Counted from the first letter of the stretch, positions 1 to 8,888 are shown. The stretch: DNA of 64,000 nt from Rossellomorea arthrocnemi (GCF_904424705.1 NZ_CAJGBF010000001.1:1-64000), one strand, 5' to 3'. Made by a program: numbers and translations. Notes: generated by a model not told the origin, from the letters alone.

Positions 1-27
1 CCGAAAAATATCGGAGGTCCGTCCCTC
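1..27. repeat. Right half of a GGACGGACC palindromic repeat
   Basis: Positions 15-27 read AGGTCCGTCCCTC, the right arm of the palindromic repeat found all over this window. The left arm would lie outside the window. It ends 2 nt before the stop codon of the minus-strand SRPBCC gene at 30, the same gene-end placement as the other copies. Confidence 0.75.
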
Positions 28-29
28 TT

Positions 30-485
30 TCATGCTTCTTTCAGCGCTTCTGTTTCAACCCGGTCCATGAATTCGATGACGACTTTGTTGTTGTTTTTTT
101 CGCCACCGAGTTTGATGAGTACTTTTCCAAGGAAGTTCACCCCTCTGTTTTCGCCTTTATATATGAATTTGGTTTGGTTTTCATCGATTTTATGAAGGGT
201 GAATTCTGCCTCGATTTCAAATGCCTTGGCCAATGTGAAGCCGATTTTGTTATGCTTCTTCAAAGGGGTATTTTCGTACTCCAGATCTTCAACGATATAC
301 GTTTCTATTCTCTTCCCCTCTTTGTATTTCTGTTGGTAGGTCGACCCCACTACACCTTCTTTTTGTTCAAGGATCTTGTTTTCAACTACGTTCGGCATAA
401 TTCGCTGAATGTTTTCAAGCTCAAATAAATGCCACATTCTTTCAATATTGACTGGTATGATGCGTTCTTCATGCCATTTAATCAT
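30..485 (-). CDS. SRPBCC (START-like) family protein
   Basis: A 151-residue protein with the pattern of the SRPBCC/polyketide-cyclase fold. It has an N-terminal strand (HEERIIPVNIERMWHLF), a central strand region (TYQQKYKEGKRIETYIVEDLEY) and a long C-terminal helix (residues about 115-150). Such proteins bind hydrophobic ligands; the ligand here is unknown. The ATG has the SD GGAGG 9 nt upstream. It overlaps the end of the upstream merR-type gene by 8 nt, so the two are probably translationally coupled and form one operon in which the MerR protein controls this gene. No signal peptide or membrane segment is visible. Confidence 0.75.
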   Translation of the reverse strand: MIKWHEERIIPVNIERMWHLFELENIQRIMPNVVENKILEQKEGVVGSTYQQKYKEGKRIETYIVEDLEYENTPLKKHNKIGFTLAKAFEIEAEFTLHKIDENQTKFIYKGENRGVNFLGKVLIKLGGEKNNNKVVIEFMDRVETEALKEA

Positions 486-834
486 CTATTTCATCCTCCA
501 TTCGAATTTCAAAGAAATCGTCCATTTCTTGAATCACGGTTTGTATACGTTCTATTTCAGCTTCGAGACCCCGTTTTTTTGCCTTGATCAACTGTTCCAG
601 ATTTTCAAAGGATTCATCATTCACGACGGCGAGCATCTCTTGTATGGTAAAATTAAACCTCCTCAAGTAAACCAGTAATCGCCCTACAAGATAAGATCCA
701 TTATCATAATAGCGATAGTGGTTTGAAGGATCGACATACACAGGTTCAAGCAGCTTGATTTCTGCGTAGTAACGCAGCGTTTCCTTACTCAGTCCGGTCA
801 TCTTGGAAAACTCGCTCACCTTGTACAACTCCAT
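478..834 (-). CDS. MerR family transcriptional regulator
   Basis: A 118-residue DNA-binding protein. The N-terminal winged helix-turn-helix is typical of MerR (YKVSEFSKMTGLSKETLRYY, then a wing with YRYYDNGS). The C-terminal part (about 75-118) is a coiled-coil dimerisation helix (LEQLIKAKKRGLEAEIERIQTVIQ). It has no cysteine pair, so a metal sensor is unlikely, and the C-terminal tail is too short for a ligand domain. The start is uncertain: GTG 837, ATG 834 and TTG 828 are all possible, and the SD GAGGTG lies 6 nt before the TTG. Its own promoter region at 849-880 has a MerR-style long spacer with a palindrome, which suggests autoregulation. The downstream SRPBCC gene overlaps it. Confidence 0.85.
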   Translation of the reverse strand: MELYKVSEFSKMTGLSKETLRYYAEIKLLEPVYVDPSNHYRYYDNGSYLVGRLLVYLRRFNFTIQEMLAVVNDESFENLEQLIKAKKRGLEAEIERIQTVIQEMDDFFEIRMEDEIDD

Positions 835-848
835 CACCTCACACCCAG

Positions 849-880
849 ATCATAAACCATGTGGTGCACTACACGGTCAA
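849..880 (-). promoter_or_regulatory. MerR-type promoter with operator in an over-long spacer
   Basis: On the minus strand TTGACC (875-880) and TATGAT (849-854) are separated by 20 bp rather than 17. The spacer contains the near-perfect palindrome TGTGGTGCACTACA (860-873). A 19-20 bp spacer holding a dyad is the hallmark of MerR-controlled promoters, so this is probably the autoregulatory site of the adjacent regulator. Confidence 0.6.
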
Positions 881-939
881 CATCTTCCATAAAAGTTTAG
901 ACAAAAAAGAAGAACTTACCCCATCATCAAGGGAAAGTC

Positions 940-1980
940 TCACTGTGCTGGAACGAATGAACTTTTTTTCTGAAGGAGCTTTTTGATCTCCTGAAAGGCT
1001 TCTTCGATTGAATTGACCTTCACCGAAATCCTTCGATTCACAGGATATTGATTCGCCATATGTCTGTAACGTGGGTCATAATAGTATTCAAGGAGCAATT
1101 CCAAGATCCGCTCATAATGTCTTAGTTTCAGCTCATCCTCGATTTCATTGGCCACCGGGCTGTGAATTCTTCTCTTGATTACCCTGAATGCTTCAACAAA
1201 TTCTTCATGATGCTCGTGCAGGCGATACTCTTCTAAAATATGCCCCACCCTCTCTTTCATAGGAATCTCAATAAAGATATGGAATGCCTTCTCCTTCTCC
1301 TCTACTAAAAAGTCAGGTAGAAGGAGCTTTCCGATTCGTTTACTTTCTGCTTCAAACAATAGAAAAGGAGATTCCTGAAGTTTCGTCAGTTCTTGAAGGA
1401 GCAGGGAATCGAATGTTTTCTGGTTATTGGCGGTAAGACCGATCTCCCCGAAGATCGAGCCTCTATGGTTAGCCAGCCCTTCAATATCAAGAATCGGATA
1501 CCCTTCCTTTTGAAACTTCTTCAAAATTGCGGTCTTTCCAATACCAGTCCCACCGTTCAAAACAAAAGAAGCCGGTTTCAATTCAAACGTTTTCAGCTCA
1601 TTCAGTACCCAATGTCTGTAAGCCCTCACACCGCCACTGATACGGGCTGTTTTGATCCCCATCAGGTCAAGAAAGGTAGCCGCCGCTTTGCTTCGCATGC
1701 CGCCCCGCCAGCAAAACACGACAATCTCACCATCCAGCTTTCGAAACTCACGAATGAAGGCAGGAAGCTTCCCTGAAAAAAATTCCAACCCCCGGTCCGT
1801 CGCCACTTCCTTACTCACTTGCTTATACAGCGTCCCTACTTCTGCTCTTTCCCCATCATCAAACACAGGGATGTTCACACTTCCCGGGATCGTCATCTCC
1901 CTGTATTCAGAAGGAGATCTTACGTCCACCAATGTATACTTATGTAAATCGCATTGATCTATGGTTAGCTCCTTGAACAT
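940..1980 (-). CDS. mnmH: tRNA 2-selenouridine synthase
   Basis: A 346-residue enzyme that replaces sulfur with selenium in 2-thiouridine at the wobble position of certain tRNAs, through a geranylated intermediate. The N-terminal rhodanese domain (about 1-130) keeps the catalytic cysteine in the motif VFCWRGGMRSKAA. The C-terminal half carries a P-loop (NGGTGIGKTAIL). Length fits the family. I prefer ATG 1980 over the in-frame GTG 1989, because the SD GAGGGGAG is 8 nt from the ATG but abuts the GTG. No selD or selA is in the window, so whether selenium is actually used cannot be judged here; geranylation alone is possible. Confidence 0.9.
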   Translation of the reverse strand: MFKELTIDQCDLHKYTLVDVRSPSEYREMTIPGSVNIPVFDDGERAEVGTLYKQVSKEVATDRGLEFFSGKLPAFIREFRKLDGEIVVFCWRGGMRSKAAATFLDLMGIKTARISGGVRAYRHWVLNELKTFELKPASFVLNGGTGIGKTAILKKFQKEGYPILDIEGLANHRGSIFGEIGLTANNQKTFDSLLLQELTKLQESPFLLFEAESKRIGKLLLPDFLVEEKEKAFHIFIEIPMKERVGHILEEYRLHEHHEEFVEAFRVIKRRIHSPVANEIEDELKLRHYERILELLLEYYYDPRYRHMANQYPVNRRISVKVNSIEEAFQEIKKLLQKKSSFVPAQ

Positions 1981-2216
1981 GACACCCACTCCCCTCGTTG
2001 CCTCTCCTTCCTATTCTACACCAATTCCTTATTCATTCTTTCCCTTTTCATTCTTTTTAGAACGTTTCAACTAGTCCTTTCATCCTAATTAACGATTGAA
2101 TATTCAGATTTTTACCTCAATGGTACTATATACCATAAGTTCATCTCCCACTATAATGAAATTAGAAATAATATTTCATGTTTTCCATTTATTTTTTGAA
2201 GTATTATTTTAAAAAA

Positions 2217-2230
2217 TGAAAACGGTTTCT
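2217..2230 (+). promoter_or_regulatory. Candidate cre (CcpA) site upstream of the YngK-like gene
   Basis: TGAAAACGGTTTCT differs from the Bacillus cre consensus TGWAARCGYTWNCW at one position. It lies about 27 nt before the ATG of a secreted glycoside hydrolase, where CcpA would block transcription when glucose is available. Inference from motif and context only. Confidence 0.5.
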
Positions 2231-2256
2231 TTTAACCGTAGGAGAGGAGTTTGTTC

Positions 2257-3804
2257 ATGAAAGCAGTAAAGTACATGATCATCGCCGTGATGATGTTCTC
2301 ACTGGCTCTTCCTTTTACCGGGAAAGCTAAAGCGGCAGAGTCAAGTGCTCCAAAGCACGAAATGCGGGCTGCATGGATTGCGACAGTGACGAATATCGAC
2401 ATGGCAGCAGGAATGGATCAGCAGGAATTTACGGACTGGGTGATGAGCACACTGGATGAATTAAAACAATTAAACTTCAATACGGTGATCTATCAAGTCA
2501 AACCGACCGCTGATGCCCTGTATCCCTCTGAACTCGCTCCATGGTCCCAGTACATCACCGGGGACAAGCAGGGTACCGACCCAGGCTATGATCCACTGGC
2601 TATCATGTTACGCGAATCGCATAAGCGCGGAATCGAAGTCCACGCCTGGGTGAATCCTTACCGCATCACGATGCCCAATGAAACCATCGAATCACTTGCA
2701 GAGAATAACGTTGCCAAACTTCATCCTGAGTGGGTCTTAAAGTATGGTAAACAGTATTATCTCAACCCCGGTATTCCCGAAGTGCAACAATACCTGATTG
2801 ATACAGTAAAAGAACTAGTAAACAACTACGACATAGACGCCGTTCATATGGATGATTATTTCTACCCTTATAAAATTTCAGGAGAAAGCTTCCCAGATCA
2901 AGATACATACGAGCAATATGGCAGTGCCTTCGACAATATCGATGACTGGAGACGCAACAACGTCGATGAACTGGTAGCAGATATCAACACTGAAATCAAA
3001 GAAATCAAAGACTATGTCCAATTCGGGATTTCCCCTTTTGGCGTATGGAGAAACATCGCTGATGATCCTACAGGAAGTGCGACACAGGCCGGACAAACGA
3101 ATTTCGACGACCTGTATGCCGACACCCGTCAGTGGATCAAGGATGGCAGCATAGACTATATCACTCCTCAAATCTACTGGTCTAGGAAACTCGCTGTCGC
3201 CAACTACTCTGTCCTGCTTGATTGGTGGAGTCGGGAAGTGAACGAGTATTCTTTTGAGCACCCGGTCAACTTGTATATCGGAATGGCGGATTATAAGGTC
3301 GGGGACAACTTTGACCAGGAATGGTTTAATCCTTACGAGCTTCCTGAGCAAATCATGGACAACCGTGCCAACGGAACGGCTCTTGGGCAAATGCATTTCT
3401 CTCTCAGACAAATTTTCGAGAATCCCCTTGGATACGCAGATATTCTAAGAAATGAAGTATATACGGTGAAAGCATTGACTCCGGCCACACCATGGAACAA
3501 TAATGACCTTCCGAAGAAACCGAACACGGTGAAAGCAGATAAGCATAAAGGCGGGATCACGTTGACCATCGATGATAAGAAGCGTTCCGATGCCAGAAAA
3601 TATGTCATCTACCGTTTCAGTGGCGTAAAAGAAGGAGATTACGAGAATCCGGCTAATATTGTGGATGTCGTGTTTTCCCAGCAAGGGGTTACAACGTATG
3701 AAGATACTTCTGCTCTGAAAGGTGGACTGTACACATATGGTGTGACGTCCATTTCTCCTACAGGGGTAGAAAGTAAAGATGCGAAAACAGTAAGAGTACA
3801 CTAA
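2257..3804 (+). CDS. Secreted GHL10/DUF187-family glycoside hydrolase (YngK-like)
   Basis: A 515-residue exported protein. Residues about 1-28 are a signal peptide (KAVKYM, hydrophobic stretch, then GKAKAAES as a likely AxA cleavage site). Residues about 35-400 are the glycosyl-hydrolase-like 10 TIM barrel (EMRAAWIATV, VIYQVKPTADALYPS, HAWVNPYRI, VHMDDYFYPY, GISPFGVWRN, DYITPQIYWSR). A C-terminal beta domain (about 430-515) looks Fn3-like. Members resemble B. subtilis YngK and act on extracellular polysaccharide or peptidoglycan-derived glycans; the substrate is not known. ATG 2257 is preferred over the in-frame TTG 2251 because GAGGAG sits 7 nt before the ATG. A cre-like site precedes it and a terminator follows. 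It stands alone as a transcription unit. Confidence 0.88.
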   Translation: MKAVKYMIIAVMMFSLALPFTGKAKAAESSAPKHEMRAAWIATVTNIDMAAGMDQQEFTDWVMSTLDELKQLNFNTVIYQVKPTADALYPSELAPWSQYITGDKQGTDPGYDPLAIMLRESHKRGIEVHAWVNPYRITMPNETIESLAENNVAKLHPEWVLKYGKQYYLNPGIPEVQQYLIDTVKELVNNYDIDAVHMDDYFYPYKISGESFPDQDTYEQYGSAFDNIDDWRRNNVDELVADINTEIKEIKDYVQFGISPFGVWRNIADDPTGSATQAGQTNFDDLYADTRQWIKDGSIDYITPQIYWSRKLAVANYSVLLDWWSREVNEYSFEHPVNLYIGMADYKVGDNFDQEWFNPYELPEQIMDNRANGTALGQMHFSLRQIFENPLGYADILRNEVYTVKALTPATPWNNNDLPKKPNTVKADKHKGGITLTIDDKKRSDARKYVIYRFSGVKEGDYENPANIVDVVFSQQGVTTYEDTSALKGGLYTYGVTSISPTGVESKDAKTVRVH

Positions 3805-3810
3805 TCATGA

Positions 3811-3845
3811 AAGGAGCGCTTCCCCATCACGGCGAAGCGCTCCTT
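3811..3845. terminator. Bidirectional terminator
   Basis: A perfect 12-bp stem AAGGAGCGCTTC / GAAGCGCTCCTT lies between the convergent yngK-like gene and the cysteine dioxygenase gene, with T-rich sequence after it on the plus strand. Confidence 0.85.
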
Positions 3846-3846
3846 C

Positions 3847-4398
3847 TTATTTCAATTGCATTTCCTTTATCTTTTGTCTGATATGATCCGGCCACCATGC
3901 CCCACATTCATCAGAAACCACACAGGCAGCACACGTTTCCAAATCGTACACTACCATACCCTGAATGGGCGGAGAGTATAGGTGGAGGGTCACCAGGTCT
4001 TTCCCCCTTCCCTTCTTCATTTTGTGAACACCCTTTTTCGGTGCAAAGAAGAAAGAACCTTTCCTATATTCGCAGTCGAATATCTCCCGGGGAAGCTGGT
4101 TATCCTTCACTTCAAAGATTGTATTGACTGAAGTCCCGGTTATGACTTGGATCCATCCCTTTGAGTCACCGTGATCATGAGGGGCGCATTCCATTTCAGA
4201 CCAATTCATCACAAGGAGCTCCACTGCTTCATTTTGATAAAGGAGCTTTCGATAATATGGCTTTCCTTCCGGAGACTGTAAGTATGGCTGTAAATCATCA
4301 AGACTTACATTAAGAGACTGCAAGACTTCTTTCATTTCTTTTGTTGATGGATTGGTCAATTCATCCAATTGATTCTTTATCCGTTCCTTTAAGGTCAC
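3847..4398 (-). CDS. Cysteine dioxygenase family protein
   Basis: A 183-residue cupin enzyme. It probably oxidises cysteine or a related thiol to the sulfinate, using a mononuclear Fe(II) centre. The metal triad is visible: H74 and H76 in PHDHGDSKGW and H139 in TLHLYSPP. The second cupin motif region (GSFFFAPKKGVHKMKK) is also present. Length and motifs resemble bacterial CDO proteins such as B. subtilis YubC. The start is GTG with a G-rich SD (AGGGGGG) about 7-9 nt upstream. The C-terminus has four extra cysteines (CAACVVSDEC) of unknown role. An EamA exporter gene lies upstream on the same strand 18 nt away, so they may be one operon. Confidence 0.85.
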   Translation of the reverse strand: MTLKERIKNQLDELTNPSTKEMKEVLQSLNVSLDDLQPYLQSPEGKPYYRKLLYQNEAVELLVMNWSEMECAPHDHGDSKGWIQVITGTSVNTIFEVKDNQLPREIFDCEYRKGSFFFAPKKGVHKMKKGRGKDLVTLHLYSPPIQGMVVYDLETCAACVVSDECGAWWPDHIRQKIKEMQLK

Positions 4399-4416
4399 AG
4401 CGGATCCCCCCTGATG

Positions 4417-5340
4417 TTATCGTTTCCTCATTAGAAACCGATGGAGTACAGAAATCATCTGGCCATTTACAATGACAACTCCCATTATAATTATGACTCC
4501 ACCCAGTATGCTTATGAAAACTATTTTCTCGTGAAGGAGGAGAATCGCCGCAATGAGGGTAGTGACAGGCTCCAAATACAGAAACATCGACACCTTGGAT
4601 GCATCCAATACCTCCAACGCTTTCGCCCAGTACCAGTACGCGATACCTGAAACAAATACACCAAGGAACACCAAGTGGGCCCACTCCACATTTGAAAGTA
4701 GGGAAATGCTTTCCCAACCACGGTTTCGGATGAGAAACGGGAAGGTTAAACAAAAACCCAATACACACATATAATAGGTGATGACGAGGGAAGGCAGCTC
4801 GATGTGAAGTTTTTTCAGAAGCACTGAGTAGACGGCCCAGTTCAATGTACTGAGAATCATAAGAATATACCCGATATTGACAGAAAACCCGAAAGAATGC
4901 CCGTTCCTAGAGGCCGTCACCATCAGAACACCTGTAATCGCTATGATCATGCCCAGCGCTTTAGGGACGGTCATTTTCTCATGTAAAAAAATCATGGAAA
5001 GGATGACGGTGAACACAGGAGAAAATGAAATCATCCACCCTGCCGAAGAAGCATCGATAGTAAGAAGGGCCATCGCCTGGATGACTTGGTGAATGAAGAC
5101 GCCGAGAACGCCAAGAATAATTAAGTGAGGGATATACTTTAAAGGGATCGTGAGTCTGTATCCTTTTAATAGTAGAAGCATGAGCAGAAACAGAGCTCCA
5201 ATCGCAAACCGCAGAACGAGGAGCGTATACGGATTAAGGGTATCCAGCACAGCTTTCGTGGATACGAAGGAAATCCCCCAGAAACTGATGGACATCGTGG
5301 CATATAAAGAGGCGGCAGCCTTTGTTTTATCTGGAATCAT
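4417..5340 (-). CDS. EamA/DMT family transporter
   Basis: About 307 residues with ten predicted membrane helices arranged as two EamA repeats (first about 12-140, second about 158-290), typical of drug/metabolite transporters such as amino-acid or metabolite exporters. I chose the ATG at 5340 (start MIPDK), which has AAAGGA about 10 nt upstream, over ATG 5364, which lacks a good SD. It sits 18 nt upstream of the cysteine dioxygenase gene, which makes a thiol-related substrate possible, but this is only context. A second EamA gene in the window (33844-34710) is not closely similar by eye. Confidence 0.88.
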   Translation of the reverse strand: MIPDKTKAAASLYATMSISFWGISFVSTKAVLDTLNPYTLLVLRFAIGALFLLMLLLLKGYRLTIPLKYIPHLIILGVLGVFIHQVIQAMALLTIDASSAGWMISFSPVFTVILSMIFLHEKMTVPKALGMIIAITGVLMVTASRNGHSFGFSVNIGYILMILSTLNWAVYSVLLKKLHIELPSLVITYYMCVLGFCLTFPFLIRNRGWESISLLSNVEWAHLVFLGVFVSGIAYWYWAKALEVLDASKVSMFLYLEPVTTLIAAILLLHEKIVFISILGGVIIIMGVVIVNGQMISVLHRFLMRKR

Positions 5341-5551
5341 GGACCGGGCATCCTTTCTGGACATGGTTTCTTTCTACAAAGGTATGCTCGTCCCGTGAAA
5401 AGATGTACAGAGGGTTGTACCGTTTTAAAATCTATCCTGTTTTTTGAAAATAAAACGGGAATAAGTTCAGGCAAGGGCAATAAGTTCTTATATGGAGTTG
5501 ATAATAAGTCCACCCAACCCGCTTCCTACACCCCCCTCTCCAACAAAAAAA

Positions 5552-5575
5552 CGTCCCAAATCACGATTCGGGACG
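5552..5575. terminator. Terminator after the GH4 gene
   Basis: CGTCCC / GGGACG stem, extended inside by AATC/GATT, with an A-run on its left that reads as a T-run for the minus-strand GH4 gene ending at 5586. Confidence 0.8.
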
Positions 5576-5585
5576 CTTCTTTCCT

Positions 5586-6917
5586 TTAATTATGGGTCAA
5601 CCGCTCACTAAATTGAGGCAGATACTCTTTATGGACCTCAAGCATTTCGTCCAACAACTGTTTTGCTTTCACATCACTTGTCACCAATGGATTGATTGTC
5701 ATGGCAAGCAGTGCTTTCTCATACGAACCAGTCACGGATGCTTCTGCGGCCACCCGTTCAAAGGATTTGATTTGCTGCACAAGTCCACTTACAGAAACCG
5801 GCAGTTCCCCAACCGTAATCGGCTTCGGTCCCGCTTTCGTCACGACACAGTTCACTTCCACGGCAGATTCACGTGGAAGTGAACTGATAGTCCCATCATT
5901 GCGGACGTTCAGTGTCTGGATATCCCCGCGGTCGTTATAGACGGACGATATGAGGTTACATGCTGCATCGCTGTAATAGGCTCCTCCCCGCTCTTCAAGC
6001 TGCGGAGGCTTAACGGCTAAGCTTTCATCCTTATATAAATCGAACAGCTCATTCTCCAATTGCTGAACAACTTCCGCACGAGTCGTCCCCATCTTGAATT
6101 CTTCTAACTGCTTTTCCAAAATATCACTCATTTTATAGAAATAACGGTGGTACGGGCATGGTACGACGCCAAGACTCCTGATAAATTCAGGCTCCCATGG
6201 AAGTGGAGCAATATTTTGCATACTCACCTGCCTGTCCGGATCGCACATAATATTCAGCACTTCGTCTAATACGGACTCTCCATCCACCTTCACGTCCAAT
6301 CCATAAACCATATGATTGAGCCCGGCAAAGTCGATATGAAGGCGTTCCAACTCGACGTCGAGGAGTCTTGCCAGCGTCATTCTCATATTGATGGGAAGAT
6401 TGCAAACACCGACAACCTTCTGATGGGGTCCATAGCGGAGCATCGCCTCCGTCACCAAACCTGCGGGATTGGTAAAATTGATCAGCCAAGCATCTGGACA
6501 GAGCTCCTTCATTTCTTCTGAAATCTGCAAAAGGACCGGGATCGTCCTCATCCCCTTAAACAATCCACCCGCCCCATTCGTCTCCTGACCGATCATGCCG
6601 TACTTGATCGGAAGGCGTTCGTCCTGAATCCGTGCTTTCAACTGTCCGACCCGCATTTGGGTCGTGACAAAGTCTGCACCACTCAATGCTTCTCTTCGGT
6701 CCATTGTGAGGTGAATTTCCATTGGGAGCCCTGCCCTATCTACCATCCTCTTAGCTAAGTTCCCAACGATGTTCAACTTCTCTCTTCCGGCTTCAATATC
6801 CACAAGCCACAGCTCGCTAACCGGAAGCTCATCATAACGCTTGATCAATCCTTCAACAAATTCGGGAGTATAGCTCGATCCCCCGCCGATCGTGACGACT
6901 TTGATTCCCTTTTTCAT
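5586..6917 (-). CDS. licH: 6-phospho-beta-glucosidase, glycoside hydrolase family 4
   Basis: A 443-residue GH4 enzyme, which hydrolyses 6-phospho-beta-glucosides by an NAD+- and divalent-metal-dependent redox-elimination mechanism. The N-terminal Rossmann motif is GGGSSYTPEF. The metal-binding cysteine lies in GVCNLPINMR, and the family motifs TNPAGLVTEA and GLNHMVYG are present. Length fits LicH/CelF. SD GGGGG precedes the ATG. It is the last gene of a minus-strand run (RpiR-type regulator, EIIB, EIIC, small membrane protein, licH). Its substrate should therefore be the phospho-disaccharide delivered by this PTS: cellobiose/lichenan-type or, given the amino-sugar genes opposite, a GlcNAc-containing disaccharide. 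Confidence 0.88.
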   Translation of the reverse strand: MKKGIKVVTIGGGSSYTPEFVEGLIKRYDELPVSELWLVDIEAGREKLNIVGNLAKRMVDRAGLPMEIHLTMDRREALSGADFVTTQMRVGQLKARIQDERLPIKYGMIGQETNGAGGLFKGMRTIPVLLQISEEMKELCPDAWLINFTNPAGLVTEAMLRYGPHQKVVGVCNLPINMRMTLARLLDVELERLHIDFAGLNHMVYGLDVKVDGESVLDEVLNIMCDPDRQVSMQNIAPLPWEPEFIRSLGVVPCPYHRYFYKMSDILEKQLEEFKMGTTRAEVVQQLENELFDLYKDESLAVKPPQLEERGGAYYSDAACNLISSVYNDRGDIQTLNVRNDGTISSLPRESAVEVNCVVTKAGPKPITVGELPVSVSGLVQQIKSFERVAAEASVTGSYEKALLAMTINPLVTSDVKAKQLLDEMLEVHKEYLPQFSERLTHN

Positions 6918-6932
6918 TTTATATGCCCCCAG

Positions 6933-7223
6933 TTACCTGGCCACAAATGCCAGAATAAAACTTATGACGAAACTGACCACCACTGCTAATAATATCCGCT
7001 TCTTTTTAACAGAAGCGTCTTCGACTGGCCCTTCTATTTTCAATAAAACGTATGAAAGCCCGATTGAAGCTGAAACGCCCGTAGCCAAAAACATACTCCA
7101 TTCCTTTGCGAGTCCAGTGCTCATCAATGGCTTTGAAAGTAGCAATAGTCCAATAGATACAGAGATTAATAGTACAAACACACTTTTAAAACCTATTCTC
7201 TTTGGCACTACGGTTTCTGTCAT
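6933..7223 (-). CDS. Small membrane protein of unknown function
   Basis: 96 residues with three predicted membrane helices (about 13-32, 39-60 and 75-95) joined by a charged stretch (EGPVEDASVKKKR). The ATG at 7223 has AAAGGAG 8 nt upstream; the GTG and ATG further upstream sit too close to that SD. It lies between the PTS EIIC gene and licH on the same strand, but a tandem repeat separates it from EIIC. I do not recognise the family. Confidence 0.6.
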   Translation of the reverse strand: MTETVVPKRIGFKSVFVLLISVSIGLLLLSKPLMSTGLAKEWSMFLATGVSASIGLSYVLLKIEGPVEDASVKKKRILLAVVVSFVISFILAFVAR

Positions 7224-7332
7224 TTCCATCACTCCTTTTGCTAGTAAAGAAGTGGGAATCCTAGGACCCCCACTTCTGTTTTCTTAGTATAGTAGATTAC
7301 TTGGCAGACCTGAACGATCAGCCTCCTCTTTT

Positions 7333-7580
7333 CTTTGTCCAGCTCCGGCGGCTTGGCCCTCGAGGTCATAAGTCAAACTAACCAAAAAGGCAAAAAGCGC
7401 CTTTCTGGTTAGTTCGTCTTATGCTTGTCGCCTCAGGGCAAGCCGCCTCCGCTTTTCTTTGTCCAGCTCCAGCGGCTTGAGGCTCGAGGTCATAAGTCAA
7501 ACTAACCAAAAAGGCAAAAAGCGCCTTTCTGGTTAGTTCGTCTTATGCTTGTCGCCTCAGGGCAAGCCGCCTCCGCTTTT
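7333..7580. repeat. Tandem 124-bp palindromic intergenic repeat, two copies
   Basis: Two nearly identical 124-bp units (7333-7456 and 7457-7580), each starting CTTTGTCCAGCTCC. Each unit contains a strong hairpin: ACTAACCA with AAAAGGC pairing to GCCTTTCTGGTTAGT. The arms around it (GGTCATAAGTC / ACTTATG...) also pair in part. The second unit ends at the stop codon of the EIIC gene. The same core occurs, diverged, inside the elements at 21491-21870 and 61022-61430. Related repeats are, to my knowledge, common between genes in Bacillus-type genomes. Confidence 0.9.
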
Positions 7581-8861
7581 CTATGCCGCTTGTTGATCGC
7601 TTTCTTCCATTTTCATCATTTTCTTGTCGTACATTTTCAAGAATGGGAAGTAGATAGAGAATGAGATTCCGATGTTGATCAGAACCATGACAATCGCTCT
7701 CCAGTCACCACCGGTTGCCAGGTACGCTCCGATTGGTGCAGGAAGTGTCCATGGCGGCATGATGTACGTTGGTGATACCAATCCAACAGTGGTTGCCACA
7801 TAAGAGATGGTTGCTGTAATCAAAGGAACCGTGATGAAAGGGATGATCAAAATCGGGTTCAACACAATGGGAGCACCAAATATGACAGGCTCATTGATAT
7901 TGAAAAGACCCGGTACAAGACACGTTTTCCCTAATGCTTTTAAATATTTTGAACGGGAGAAGAAGACCATCGCGAGAACCAATCCAAGCGTAGCTCCTGA
8001 TCCACCGATCCAGATGAACCACTGGTAGAACGTTTCCGGTGCGATATGCGGGATCGCTTGCCCGCTTGCAACAGCATCAGCATTGTTCACGAGGAATACT
8101 TCCCATAGTGGTCGTGCTACCGTTCCAACAACGGATACCCCGTGGATCCCGAATGACCAGAAGAAATCAATCAGGAATACCGGAACCAGTACTCCGAATA
8201 TGCTGTCACCGGCTGTAACCAACGGAGCAACAGCCACACCAACTAACTTATGCAAATCTACTCCTGCTAAGACAGTCACGGATGAAATTAATAAAATAAC
8301 AATTGCTACAGGTATAAGTGCTTCAAAGCTTCGTGAAACAGATGCCGGAACTTGCTCAGGCATTTTGATCGTGATGTTCTTTGTCTTACAGAAGCGAAGA
8401 ATTTCGACCGCCAGAATCGAGACAACCATGGACACGAATAAACCTTGACCGCCCAGATTGGTCATCGGAAGGACCCATCCTTCTCCGTCCATTACTTTTG
8501 GTGTAATGGTCAATAATAACGCCGCCACTGATATCTGCGCACCGGATAAAGGATCCAGCTTATAGCTTTTCGAGAGATTGTATCCGATTCCGAAGGCGAC
8601 ATAGAGCGACATGATAAACATAGTCAACCGGTACGGAATCAGGATCTCAACGATATTGTCAGCAGCCCACTGTTTAATGTCACCAAACACCCATGCGTCA
8701 GGAAGTGGCGGAAACGCTAAGATCAGAAAGAATGAACCGACGATAATAAATGGCAGTGCTGAAATAACCCCATCCCGGATTGCTTGCAAATGCCTTTGTT
8801 CAGAGAGCCTGGCCATGGGACCAGACAAATTGTTCTCCAGAAAGTTCACAAACGTTTGCAT
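7581..8861 (-). CDS. licC: PTS lactose/cellobiose-family EIIC permease
   Basis: 426 residues with about ten hydrophobic segments, the membrane permease of a lactose/cellobiose/diacetylchitobiose-type phosphotransferase system. Family motifs seen are the N-terminal amphipathic segment (LSEQRHLQAIRDGVISALPFIIVGSFFLI), FGIHGVSVVG, and NINEPVIFGAPIVLNP, with the conserved substrate-site glutamate in INEPVIFG. It moves and phosphorylates a beta-disaccharide together with EIIB (next gene upstream) and EIIA (on the divergent operon). SD AGGGGG precedes the ATG. The gene is 27 nt from the EIIB gene. Confidence 0.92.
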   Translation of the reverse strand: MQTFVNFLENNLSGPMARLSEQRHLQAIRDGVISALPFIIVGSFFLILAFPPLPDAWVFGDIKQWAADNIVEILIPYRLTMFIMSLYVAFGIGYNLSKSYKLDPLSGAQISVAALLLTITPKVMDGEGWVLPMTNLGGQGLFVSMVVSILAVEILRFCKTKNITIKMPEQVPASVSRSFEALIPVAIVILLISSVTVLAGVDLHKLVGVAVAPLVTAGDSIFGVLVPVFLIDFFWSFGIHGVSVVGTVARPLWEVFLVNNADAVASGQAIPHIAPETFYQWFIWIGGSGATLGLVLAMVFFSRSKYLKALGKTCLVPGLFNINEPVIFGAPIVLNPILIIPFITVPLITATISYVATTVGLVSPTYIMPPWTLPAPIGAYLATGGDWRAIVMVLINIGISFSIYFPFLKMYDKKMMKMEESDQQAA

Positions 8862-8888
8862 GTTACTACCCCCTTGTTTCCTATTAAA

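Noticed and set aside
2878..3411. 177-codon frame antisense to the yngK-like gene
   Set aside because: Shadow of the coding strand, no SD or family features.
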